Part shown: piece by piece, positions 54,215 to 63,375 of the stretch
Layout of the letters: every line of letters begins with the position of its first letter
Position numbering within the stretch: position 1 is the stretch's first letter
Assembly: GCA_947170725.1 (NCBI GenBank)
Contig: CAMVUM010000001.1
Location: forward strand, 186,001 to 250,000
Length of the DNA: 64,000 bases
Reading direction: 5' to 3'
Source: an uncultured Prevotella sp.
Lineage (GTDB): Bacteria > Bacteroidota > Bacteroidia > Bacteroidales > Bacteroidaceae
Notes under the pieces: generated by a model
Told to the model about the DNA's origin: nothing
Database searches by the model: none
Seen by the model: only the letters and a program-made list of their open reading frames with translations
Made by a program: the position numbers and the translations under genes

Positions 54215-54382
54215 ATGAGAAAAGCAATACTTTATATTGCCGTCAGTTTGGATGGTTATATCGCTGATGACCAAGGTGCTATTGATTGGATAAGCGGAAA
54301 GGATGAAAACGTAGAGAAAGAAGATACCTTTATATCATTATTCAGTGGTGTGGATACGGTCATTATGGGAAGAATTCTCTAA
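54215..54382 (+). pseudogene. Truncated RibD-like dihydrofolate reductase family protein
   Basis: Only the N-terminal 55 residues remain (MRKAILYIAVSLDGYIADDQGAIDW, then VDTVIMGRIL). This is the start of a DHFR/RibD C-terminal-like domain that is normally about 175 aa. The frame stops at 54382 and sequence of an unrelated mobile-element ATPase begins within about 40 bases, so a deletion or insertion has fused two remnants. Confidence 0.8.
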
Positions 54383-54390
54383 CAGATTAC

Positions 54391-54866
54391 AATGTTACAC
54401 AAAAGTATCATGGGGAGGTGTGTTGCCTGTTCGCGGATAGTAATCTCGGTAAGTCCATCTGTGCCGTGCATATTGCTGCTGAAATAGCGGAGACACGCAA
54501 AGTCCTCTATTGTTGACTTCTAACTTTCGGACAAGCAGTCCCGGTTGCGTTACACCAATGAGACCACCGGACAATGCCACCGTTTTCCCGATAGGCTGTA
54601 CAGTGTGGAGATTTCAAGGGATAGCCTCTGCCCACAAGACGATTTCGAGAACGCTTTGATTGTGGATGTTGAGAAACTGTCCGTGGATATGGGTTGTAAG
54701 ATTTTTCATCATAGACAACCTGTCCTATCTCTGCATGACTTCTGAAAAAGGGAAGGATGCCGGACGGTTGATGTCAAGGCTGATAGAGTTGAAGCGCGAG
54801 CATGGACTATCCTTCTTTATACTGGCTCATACGCCCAAGCGGCAACTGAATATAAACAGCCTTTAA
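54391..54866 (+). pseudogene. Remnant of a mobile-element AAA ATPase (RepA/helicase-like)
   Basis: Three frames together give an ATPase. FADSNLGKSICAVHIAAEIAE (Walker A) at about 54430-54490 ends in a TGA. YTNETTGQCHRFPDRLYS, with a Trp-poor mid part, covers 54545-54710. After a frameshift near 54700 comes IIDNLSYLCMTSEKGKDAGRLM, then LSFFILAHTPKR (Walker B and sensor), to 54866. This matches the RepA-like ATPases of Bacteroides mobilizable elements. It marks the decayed edge of a former element. Confidence 0.75.
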
Positions 54867-55428
54867 GCGGACGAAAGAGCAAGAGAAAAGGAAGCGAAAA
54901 AAGAAGTTTTGCACGTTTCGATGCAATTATAGCATATCCCTGATTATCAGCGATCATTCATTTTAATCGGTACAACCTCTGTTTTGAAAAATACACAGAA
55001 TGTGGGGACAACTGCAAACCGTTGTATTTCATTGTTTTGCATATACGTGTTGTACCGCCTCTTTTCTGCCCTTTTATGGAATGTCCGCTATCAGATACAA
55101 GGTGTTGAATGATAGGGTATTTCCGCAGGTATGTTACATAACGCTTGTTGAATGCAAAGGTAGTGGTTTTCTTGGAATTTCTGTTGGTTTGGGGGTTGGA
55201 TTTTATTTCTAAGAGGGTGTTTAATAATAGAAAATCGGTCATAGAAACAGAGAACTTTTGTAGGATACGCATTCGATTCGTTGGAAAAAGTGTAATTGCC
55301 TCCGTTTGTTCACAATGGAAAATGTTTGTATGCCCTAATAGGAACACTTGTATTCCGCTAACAACTATTATATCCTATCGGGTATGATCCTGCATATTAT
55401 ATCAATATTATACCCGATAGGGTATAAA
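54867..55428. other. Gene-poor AT-rich stretch with an inverted repeat
   Basis: No convincing gene. Perfect 12-bp arms CCTATCGGGTAT at 55374-55385 and 55410-55421 (complement) flank a 24-nt loop just past the metallophosphoesterase remnant and could act as its terminator. A minus-strand TACCTTTG at 55164-55157 resembles a promoter box but leads into no gene. It is probably leftover from a mobile element. Confidence 0.4.
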
Positions 55429-56246
55429 TTAATATATTCGGCTGAACTCCATAATGTCGAGATCTGATATAGTATTCCATCAATGGCAGAATGCCAACTT
55501 TGATGAAAATGACCATAGTACCAATAGCTTATCGGAAGGTTGTCGGTTTTGAGATGTCGCAGAAGCATATCCATCGTTTTCCGTTCAAATTGTATATCCT
55601 CAATCAATAATGGGTCGTTCATAGCCCATTGGTTTAGATTGCTTTTTGAGAATAGTTCGCAATGTGAAGGTGCGGTATGTGTGACAACCGTATCAATTAG
55701 GAAGCTGGTACGGATGGCATTCATCTTATCTGAATCGTAAATAGGAGCTTCGTTCTTTTAATATAAATTGCGGGAAATATTGTTTTCTTGCGAATCATTG
55801 AGATGGAGTCTGTATTTTCGTTTATTCCATTCATTTATACGATAGATACGGTCAATAGAGATAGCTCCACCAACACAAAGGATGGTATGATTACAGGCTT
55901 GTAGAATGGTATAATTAGGAACAGCGATGAAGCGTTTGAAGTTGAACATTACTCCATCAAAATAAGCAGGATTATCATGATTACCACGCACAAACACAAT
56001 CCAATTGTTGGCTTGGTTCATTCGCTTGGTGTTTCGTCTAACCATCTGCTCATAGTACTCTTTCTTTTCGAAGCCAAAGCCACAATCCCCAGCTACAATT
56101 AGCAAAGTGTCCGTAAGCTGATATTGGATGCAGAGTTTGAACACCAACTGATTAAAGTCTCCATGAATGTCACCGGAGACAATAATTGTCTTGGCTTCGG
56201 GAAAAGATAGTGAGAATATGCCGTTATGATTAATCTTATGTTCCTG
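55429..56246 (-). pseudogene. Metallophosphoesterase, disrupted
   Basis: The frame contains the calcineurin-like motifs VSGDIHGDFNQ, AGDCGFGF, FVRGNHDNP, VVTHTAPS and YGHFHQSWH in the right order. It has no usable start codon (a TAA precedes the conserved part), an in-frame TAA at 55760-55758 and a frameshift near 55460, after which another frame reads DLDIMEFSRIY and stops at 55429. The original product would have been about 270 aa. Such genes often accompany type I restriction loci in Bacteroidales. Confidence 0.82.
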
Positions 56247-56268
56247 TTAATAGTGTTTATAGATAGAA

Positions 56269-57654
56269 TTAATCCTTACCAAACAATCCTTTCTTTTTCC
56301 ATGCCTTGATTTCTTTATCAAAATCTGAAAGAAACTCTTTGTCTTGAATCAAACGGAATTTATCATATTCAGTGTATGCCTTTTCTTTCGCTTGTTCGAA
56401 GGAAATGGTGTCAACCTTATTATATTTATCATACTCATACAGAGTCAAGAAATCATCTAATTGCTTTTTCCAATCTGCCATTGTGGAAATTATTTGCCGT
56501 TCGGCACGAAGTTCGGCCAAATCAAGGAATGCGGTTGATAGACGATTGAAAGCTGAGATTTCTTTGTCTGATAGGTAGTTCTGAGCGATAATTGTATCCG
56601 ACTTTTGAACTCTGCCGTCAGGAGCGTTTTTCCACGTGGTAAGTCCCATGTGGGGCTTTTGTGCATCTGCTCTTGAATAGATGATTTCGGTTGCCGTTTG
56701 ATGGGAAGTAGCCCAATGCATCATATCTTGCACCATTTTGAAGAATTGTAGAGTGGTCTCAGCCTTAGGGTCATAATCGGCACTACATTCGGCATAAACA
56801 TCAGTGATTTTCTGATAATACCGACGTTCTGAAGCTCGTATCTCTCGGACACGTTCTAATAGGTCGTCAAAATAATCTTTGCCAAAATGTTTGCCCTGTT
56901 TCAAGCGTTCATCATCCAATACAAATCCTTTTATGATCATTTCTTTTAGAACCGATGTGGTCCACATCCGAAATTGGCTCGCTTGATAACTGCCCACACG
57001 AAACCCAACGGCAATAACCGCATCCAAATTGTAGAACAATATATCATCGTTCTTGCCATCAAGTTTAGTTGTTCGAATTTTTCGAATAACTGAACTCTCC
57101 TCCAATTCTCCGCTTTTGAAAATCTCTTTCAGATGGTTATTGATCGTATTCGTTTCAACACCAAACAAATCGGCCATTCGCTTTTGCGGCATCCAAAATG
57201 TTTCATTATTGAAGATGACCTCTATACGACTTTCTCCTTGTTTCGTCTTATATAGCAATATATTGGATGATAAGCTATTGCCGATTAATTCAGGAGTTGA
57301 TATTTCTTGTTTGAAATATTCTCTTGCCATCTGCACTTGTGGTTTCTTGCTATCGGCATTTTCAACAATCATCAAACAGGCAATTTGTGATAGATGTATA
57401 TTCTTTACCTTACGAAAGGAACCGGAATTTAGTTTGACCATCTCAAACGTAGCATTAAAATGCTCGGTAGTATTACAACCTTTCTTATTGGCTATGCCGA
57501 TAGCTTTGTTTAGAGTACGATTGAATTTTTGGTATGTGCTATAGCCTAATGCGGTGCACAACTCACGAGAAGTCCAGTACTCCGAACCGTTTTCGTTTTG
57601 CTTTTTAATTCGTTCAAAGTCTGATTGAATAGGGAATATGTTGTTCTCGTTCAT
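56269..57654 (-). CDS. DinD-RhuM fusion protein
   Basis: The 461-aa product combines two known modules. Residues about 8-120 match the N-terminal region of DNA-damage-inducible protein D (EYWTSRELCTALGYSTYQKF, then LSQIACLMIVENADSKKPQV). Residues about 145-275 match RhuM (TFWMPQKRMADLFGV, NLDAVIAVGFRVGS, FRMWTTSVLKEMIIKGF). The remaining helical C-terminus contains ASERRYYQKITDVYAECSADYD and a Lys-rich end. E. coli DinD inhibits RecA. RhuM proteins are common satellites of type I restriction genes, with no established activity. The frame is intact although both neighbours are broken, which suggests that it is under selection. Confidence 0.83.
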   Translation of the reverse strand: MNENNIFPIQSDFERIKKQNENGSEYWTSRELCTALGYSTYQKFNRTLNKAIGIANKKGCNTTEHFNATFEMVKLNSGSFRKVKNIHLSQIACLMIVENADSKKPQVQMAREYFKQEISTPELIGNSLSSNILLYKTKQGESRIEVIFNNETFWMPQKRMADLFGVETNTINNHLKEIFKSGELEESSVIRKIRTTKLDGKNDDILFYNLDAVIAVGFRVGSYQASQFRMWTTSVLKEMIIKGFVLDDERLKQGKHFGKDYFDDLLERVREIRASERRYYQKITDVYAECSADYDPKAETTLQFFKMVQDMMHWATSHQTATEIIYSRADAQKPHMGLTTWKNAPDGRVQKSDTIIAQNYLSDKEISAFNRLSTAFLDLAELRAERQIISTMADWKKQLDDFLTLYEYDKYNKVDTISFEQAKEKAYTEYDKFRLIQDKEFLSDFDKEIKAWKKKGLFGKD

Positions 57655-57683
57655 CGTCTTGATATATCTTATAATGATAAGAA

Positions 57684-58110
57684 TTACTTGTATAATCCCG
57701 GTCTTAATTCCTTATTATGCATCATGATTCTTTCTTCCATAAGAGAACCTTTGGGAACTATTTTGTAGGGATAGGCTTTCTCAAATGCTTGGCGTCCGGC
57801 ATCTGTCATAAGTCCTCGATCTTCAAGATTGATACAACGTTCTTTGTTTAAACTTAGTCCAATGACTTCCTTTGCGACGAGGTGAAAGCCGCTGTGCAAG
57901 GCGTCCGTCTGGTAGTTTCTTTAGAGTCGAATCAATCTACCCGAAGCACAATGCTTCTTCAACAACCTCAATGTATGGAATACATTCGTATGTGGGCTGT
58001 TTAGAGCGTGAAGTTACAACCCAACACGATTTCGCCTGGTTATGATTGACCTCTAGCCATTCTCTCAGTTCAATGCGGTTTGTTAAGTCTAGTAGATTGA
58101 TAATTTCCAT
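57684..58110 (-). pseudogene. YdeI/OmdA-like protein, disrupted by amber stop and frameshift
   Basis: Start at 58110 behind a good GGAGG site. The frame reads RIELREWLEVNHNQ then YIEVVEEALCFG, then TAG where the family has Trp in the FGWID motif, and continues IDSTLKKLPDGR and QRLSPRRKGS in the same frame. A frameshift near 57845 moves to another frame reading NKERCINLEDRGLMTDAGRQAFEKA. YdeI-type proteins occur with envelope-stress or bacteriocin protection. This copy cannot make a full product without suppression. Confidence 0.82.
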
Positions 58111-58133
58111 ATTTGCCTCCAATTGATATGTTA

Positions 58134-58961
58134 TTAATCCAACTGTTTTCTATAAACAGAATCCAATGTGTTTTCTTCTTTATCTTTCCATACTAACCAG
58201 CCGTTATTGCTGCTACCAATACAGAAATCTGCGGCAGTACTGGGGCTTGAAAAAGTTTTATCCGATGTTAATACCAATATTCCGTTCTCGTTGGAAGTGT
58301 AATCTTGAAGCATCTTTTCTCGTTTTTCTTTCCAGTTGAAAGACGGAACCATTGTTTTGGCAACAATACTCCCTTTTAGGACTGTAAAGCCATCGGAACT
58401 GTAGAAGCCCTTTGCATTGCACCCTCTACCTTTGGTGTAGAATAGATGTTCCTCTTTGGGTTGTGATACTTCAAAGATATTGCAACCGATAAATGATGCC
58501 AGAAATTTCACATCTTCAAAAAATTCATCCATTGAATCTTGTTGATACTCTGGTAGATTCGGTGCTTTAGGGATTTGTTTATTATCGCTTAAAACAAAAG
58601 CGTTTGCTTTCTTGGCTTCAGCTATCGCTTTATGTTCTAGGTATTGCACATCAACTTTAGTCATATCGGCATCTTTCGATACGAATATAAGTGCTTTTTA
58701 CCAAAACACCTTCTTGCTGTCGTGGTCTTTCACACGCTCTTTAAAATTTTCCGTTTCACCAATGTATGCCTGCGGCTTAGTTGATTCATCTTCGCCCAGT
58801 AATATATAAAATGCAGGTTTCTGCAACTTCTCTTGAGTATTCAGATAAGAGAGGTTAGAACGTGGCACGACAAACATCTGGTAAATCTTATTGCTGATGA
58901 ATGCATATTGAGTTCCTTTCGGGTCTCCGTCTATGAGATATGTTGTTACTGTCTTCCCCAT
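58134..58961 (-). pseudogene. GIY-YIG nuclease family protein with in-frame ochre stop
   Basis: The first 87 codons (to VKDHDSKKVFW) contain a GIY-YIG-like core (FYILLGEDE, QAYIGETENFKERVKDH). A TAA at 58700-58698 interrupts the frame. It then continues without shift as KALIFVSKDADMTKVDVQYLEHKAI and a C-terminal domain (FLASFIGCNIF, then AKTMVPSFNWKEKREKML). The full gene would encode about 275 aa. Homologous genes accompany type I restriction systems of Bacteroidales. The downstream half could be translated separately from the ATG at 58664. Confidence 0.82.
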
Positions 58962-58992
58962 AATTATCTTCTGTTTTCTATTGTTCTTTTAT

Positions 58993-61900
58993 TTACGCCG
59001 CAATCACCCTACTGATTAGTTTTACATAATCAATAAGTGCTTTAGGGCTATCACGGAAGATAGCTGTGAACTTATTGAAAGGTGGTTGCTGCAATACAAC
59101 AGTGGCAATATCCCCATTTTCACATACATAACGAATGAGTGTACGCAGATACTCCTCTTGCATACGAGTCAGTTCCGCACCATGAATCAATGCACGATAT
59201 TTTTCCAATGCTATATCCTGCTCCACGCCAATGATGGAACGGATGAAAGCTGCCACATTATGCTGGTATGGCTTGGTTCTTGTTTGTGCCTCAAACTCTT
59301 CTTTTGAACCCAACTCTTCCCAGAAAATCTGTTCCAATCGGGCGATGTCTTGTTCGGAAAGCGGGTCAAGGTGGTATATCTTCTGCAATGTATCGTCGTC
59401 CGACAAATGTTCTTTGAGATAATCCTCCACCCGGCGGCGATAGGTGCGGATAGGGGTTACATTGACTCCCGAATTATCCTCTTCAAACGTGTCTGTCACA
59501 TTGATGGTAAACGTTTGTCCTACCGTACCGCCATCCAAGTATTGGATGAGTTCACGAAGCTCTTTCCTGATACGTTCGAGTGAACCCAAACTTTTGGATT
59601 CCCAGAAGTGGGGAGACAGCACTTCGTCCAGTACATCCATCTTTGCCATTACTTGCGGAATGGATGCTTTCTTTTCTTTGAGATAAGCGGCTATGTCCAT
59701 TATCTTCCGCTCAGAGGAGGTTGAATTGACTGTTTCGTCCACCAAGGCAAGTTGAGATTTGAGCACAAGTGCATCAAGTTTCAATGCAGACGTATCGGTA
59801 GTGGCGTTTTTAAGCAATGGTGAAATATTGCTTTTCATAGCCATTGCATCGCCAAGCGTCAAACAGGTCATGGCTTCCGGATTGGCGTATGTTTCAACGG
59901 CTCTCAGTTGCAGGCGCACATCTATCCGGTTTCTGTTCAAGGCGGCAATTTGTTGGTGCAGAATGTCGGCAAGGTCGTTGTGAAAAGCCTTTGCCTCCTC
60001 GTTGCTTTGATACTTGCCGTCTTGCAAGGCGAATTTGATGTCCGTGCGCAGATTAAATATCAAACTGACGATGGATTGCGACTTTGTAGGTCGGGCACCT
60101 TCGGGATGCATCTCGAAATACTCAAAGTTCCGGTAAAAGTCGAATATCAAGAACTCTTTTTTGTGTTGTCCTTCGCCAAACAGGTTTTCGCACAAGCGTG
60201 TACCTCTACCTATCATTTGCCAGAATTTTATCTTGGAATGGATGGGCTTGAAGAAAACCAAATTCACAATCTCAGGCACATCAATACCTGTGTCGAGCAT
60301 ATCTACCGATACGGCAATCTGAGGTTGTTTGCTTACATCTGCAAACTTATCAAGCAGGTCAGACGAATACTTCTCGTAGTTATCGATGACCCTGCAGAAG
60401 TCCGGTCCCAAGTCAGGATAGAGTACTGCAAACCGTTCGGCAATAAACACGGCGTGCTTGTGGTTGTAGGCAAAGATGATGGTTTTACCTATCAGGGTAT
60501 TGTCTTTCACCCGGATGCCGTCGTTCATCAGCCTATTCAGCACATGGTCAACGGTATCTTGGTTGAAAATGTATTTGAATATCTCCGTTGCGTTAATGGT
60601 GCGGCTGTATGGGTCATCTGGTTCTAATCCAGCTTTCATTTTCTCATACTCGAAAATCTCTTCCAACTGTTTCCGTTCTTCCGGGGTAAGTTGGTCGGGA
60701 TTAATACCTTCGGTCAGAATTTTCGAGTTGTCTTTAATCGCTTTGAATGGGTTGAGATAGCCATCAGCTACCGCTTCGTCATATTCGTAACTGTCGGTCG
60801 GTTCGCCTTGCTCCATACCGAACAGGTCGTATGTCGAACGGTCTACTTCATCGCGCGGAGTGGCTGTCAATCCTAAGAGGAGTCCATCGAAATACTCAAA
60901 GATAGCCCCGTATTTGCCAAACACACTACGGTGGGCTTCGTCGATGATAATGAGGTCGAACCTGCCTAACGAGAACGTCTTGGTATCCCTGTCCAAATGT
61001 CCTATCATGGTCTGATAAGTGGAGAAAAGGATACGTGCCGATATATCCACATCGCTGTCACGTAAGGAACTGACTGTCATGTTGGGCAATAACTTTGTAT
61101 AATTCTTTTTTGCCTGATTGACCAGTTCGATACGGTCGGCAAGGAACAACACATTCTTTACCCAATTGTTTCGCACCAACACATCGACGAGTGAGATACT
61201 GATACGCGTCTTTCCCGTACCAGTAGCCATCACAAGCAGGGCACGACGATGCTTGTCGTTATAATGTTTGCACACTGATTCAATCACTCGCTTTTGGTAG
61301 TTGCGATTGGTTATCTTGTCCGAAATCTGCAAGTCGGTAATGTCGTTGCGACTCCGTTGTGCTATCATTCTGCGCAATTCGTCAATGGTATGGAATCCCA
61401 TCACTTTGCGTGACGGATAACCGATACCATCTATTATATGGGTTTCAAAACCATTGGTGTAGTAGATAACCGGATGAGGACAGGCGTAGTGTTTAGCCAG
61501 ACGATCGGCATACAATTCCGCTTGATGGCGACCAGCTGTCGCATCTACACTGGTGCGCTTGGCTTCCACTACAGCCAGTGGCGTTCCGTCTGCATCAAAC
61601 AGTACATAGTCCGCATATCCCACACCGCTCTCATTGGGCATACCCTGTACCTCTATCTCTATTCCGGCATGGCGGGGGATGATTTCACCCTTATGTCCAG
61701 ATACATTCCAACCTGCCTCGTGAAGCAACAGGTCGATATACAATTTTCGGGTTTCTGCTTCCGAGAGGTCGTTTACAACAGGCTGGGCATCCACCGTTGT
61801 AGGTTGTGCATCTGAACTTTCTTTCACCGCTTTTGCGGCAGTATCGGCAGTCTGCGTGGTCGCTGAAGAGGCTTGCTCTGTTTGAGGAACAACGGCAATG

Positions 61901-62343
61901 TTACTTGGTTGAGGTGATTGGGGAATCAGCTCTTTGTCAAAGTCCGGCAATGTGTCAATCACCTGCCAAGCCAATAGGATGGAACCAATGATGTAATAGA
62001 GGTTCAATACGGCAAAAAACGATTCTCTGCGTCCGACGAAGCCGTCACCGGCGTGAGCTGCGGTATTGCCGATTTTGCGGACATAGTGAATGCGCTTCAT
62101 TAGGTCTTCGCTGTCTATGAAACCGGTGAAACGTTCATCGGTGGTTAGCGAAAGCAACGAAGCCCGTTCGCCTATTTGCCACCCTTTCAAGCGGTAAACG
62201 GTCTTCACCATTGTTTCTAACGCAAGCCGTGCCTGCTGTGCCGAAATCATCGGATTGTTTACTTGAAAATCCTCGGCTGTTGCACAATACCGATAGATTG
62301 TCCCTAATCCGTCAATGCCTTTTATGATGTCGAAATTCCTCAT
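58993..62343 (-). CDS. hsdR: Type I restriction enzyme endonuclease subunit HsdR
   Basis: The 1116-aa product begins with a DUF4145-like helical domain (about 1-130). The nuclease domain follows, with GYADYVLF, VVEAKRT (D...ExK core) and QAELYA. Two RecA-like helicase lobes carry Walker A MATGTGKTR, IIDEAHRSV (DEAH), GLTATP and MIGRGTR. A C-terminal specificity-complex region closes the protein. HsdR cuts unmethylated DNA after ATP-driven translocation, with HsdM and HsdS. It starts 3 bp after the fic gene and is in the same operon. The hsdM gene is not in the window. Confidence 0.95.
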   Translation of the reverse strand: MRNFDIIKGIDGLGTIYRYCATAEDFQVNNPMISAQQARLALETMVKTVYRLKGWQIGERASLLSLTTDERFTGFIDSEDLMKRIHYVRKIGNTAAHAGDGFVGRRESFFAVLNLYYIIGSILLAWQVIDTLPDFDKELIPQSPQPSNIAVVPQTEQASSATTQTADTAAKAVKESSDAQPTTVDAQPVVNDLSEAETRKLYIDLLLHEAGWNVSGHKGEIIPRHAGIEIEVQGMPNESGVGYADYVLFDADGTPLAVVEAKRTSVDATAGRHQAELYADRLAKHYACPHPVIYYTNGFETHIIDGIGYPSRKVMGFHTIDELRRMIAQRSRNDITDLQISDKITNRNYQKRVIESVCKHYNDKHRRALLVMATGTGKTRISISLVDVLVRNNWVKNVLFLADRIELVNQAKKNYTKLLPNMTVSSLRDSDVDISARILFSTYQTMIGHLDRDTKTFSLGRFDLIIIDEAHRSVFGKYGAIFEYFDGLLLGLTATPRDEVDRSTYDLFGMEQGEPTDSYEYDEAVADGYLNPFKAIKDNSKILTEGINPDQLTPEERKQLEEIFEYEKMKAGLEPDDPYSRTINATEIFKYIFNQDTVDHVLNRLMNDGIRVKDNTLIGKTIIFAYNHKHAVFIAERFAVLYPDLGPDFCRVIDNYEKYSSDLLDKFADVSKQPQIAVSVDMLDTGIDVPEIVNLVFFKPIHSKIKFWQMIGRGTRLCENLFGEGQHKKEFLIFDFYRNFEYFEMHPEGARPTKSQSIVSLIFNLRTDIKFALQDGKYQSNEEAKAFHNDLADILHQQIAALNRNRIDVRLQLRAVETYANPEAMTCLTLGDAMAMKSNISPLLKNATTDTSALKLDALVLKSQLALVDETVNSTSSERKIMDIAAYLKEKKASIPQVMAKMDVLDEVLSPHFWESKSLGSLERIRKELRELIQYLDGGTVGQTFTINVTDTFEEDNSGVNVTPIRTYRRRVEDYLKEHLSDDDTLQKIYHLDPLSEQDIARLEQIFWEELGSKEEFEAQTRTKPYQHNVAAFIRSIIGVEQDIALEKYRALIHGAELTRMQEEYLRTLIRYVCENGDIATVVLQQPPFNKFTAIFRDSPKALIDYVKLISRVIAA

Positions 62344-62346
62344 AAC

Positions 62347-63366
62347 TCAGTCTTTTATAAATTGCCAATAACCATCTTTGTCCGAACCAACTCGATGTAT
62401 CACTGTTCCATTTAGTTTCTTGATATGTCGGGCAACGGTGGCGCGACCGATACCCAGCACCTGTGCATATTCATCGTAGGTGTATTCTGGATGCTCTTTT
62501 ATTGCGGTGACAAGCCGTGAAGTGGTGTCGTTGGTTTTTACAGTATCACTTGCAGTATCATTTACAGTATCACTTGTGGCCTTTTGATACTGTAAAGTCC
62601 GATTTTCGAGATTGGTAATATGTTGTGCCATCATTACATCTTGAATAATGACACTGTCTTCGTGTTCACGGCTGTCTATCAGTGCCTGTATATATTCTTC
62701 TTTTGCTTCTTTCGTCACAATGGAAGGGATAAGTCCCAACTGCCGTTGCACCATGTTCATTAATAGGCGTGTGGTGCGACCGTTGCCGTCCACCCACGGA
62801 TGAATGGTAACCAAGCGGAAATGGGCTTCAAAACTCAGGCGATAACAGGCGGCCATGTTGTTTTTGTCAACGTATGACAATGCCTCATTCAGCCACTCAC
62901 AAAACTCAGCTGTTGCTTTAGGAACTTTTTGAAAAGCCAGATAGCTCTTTTCTCCGATACCGGCACTCACATTGCAACGGCGCAATTCGCCTTTGGAGGA
63001 ATCGAATGTGCCGCCTAATGTGGAGTATTCCGAACTGGTACGCCGCATGACTTTAGCAGACAGCTCACACAAGAATTCAACCGTGTAAGACCGAGCAGAT
63101 TTTACCCATTCAAATCCAAAGAGATAGGCGTTCTTCAAGTCCACATTCATCATCTGCTCCATGAGGCTTCTTCCCTTGGCGGCAATTCCTTCATCAAACA
63201 GAAGTTGGTTTTCCACCTCGGTAACGGTAGAACTCTCGATGGCTGTGGAGTGCGTGATAAGCGAATAGAGGTAGAATTTGTCGTAATCTACCTGTTGCTC
63301 AATACCTGAACCGGTATATCGGTGGATGGTATCTTTCAATTTTTTATCTATCTCTTTCATTGCCAT
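62347..63366 (-). CDS. Fic family protein, embedded in the restriction operon
   Basis: The 339-aa product has a complete FIC motif HPWVDGNGRTTR at 189-200, so AMP transfer or a similar nucleotide transfer is likely. An N-terminal STAIES (40-45) corresponds to the inhibitory S/TxxxE(G/N) motif but ends in Ser. The C-terminal 60 residues form a winged helix (EYAQVLGIGRATVARHIKKL) that may bind DNA. Fic genes are frequent inside Bacteroidales type I restriction operons between hsdS and hsdR. Their target there is unknown. Gaps to hsdS (9 bp) and hsdR (3 bp) indicate one transcript. Confidence 0.92.
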   Translation of the reverse strand: MAMKEIDKKLKDTIHRYTGSGIEQQVDYDKFYLYSLITHSTAIESSTVTEVENQLLFDEGIAAKGRSLMEQMMNVDLKNAYLFGFEWVKSARSYTVEFLCELSAKVMRRTSSEYSTLGGTFDSSKGELRRCNVSAGIGEKSYLAFQKVPKATAEFCEWLNEALSYVDKNNMAACYRLSFEAHFRLVTIHPWVDGNGRTTRLLMNMVQRQLGLIPSIVTKEAKEEYIQALIDSREHEDSVIIQDVMMAQHITNLENRTLQYQKATSDTVNDTASDTVKTNDTTSRLVTAIKEHPEYTYDEYAQVLGIGRATVARHIKKLNGTVIHRVGSDKDGYWQFIKD

Positions 63367-63375
63367 TGTGCTACT

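Noticed and set aside
54958..55347. 129-codon minus-strand ORF
   Set aside because: Composition and lack of motifs suggest non-coding AT-rich sequence. A promoter-like box lies inside it.
54391..58961. Alternative genetic code or programmed stop read-through
   Set aside because: Both TAA and TAG interrupt genes, other genes use these stops normally, and frameshifts also occur, so decay explains the pattern better.
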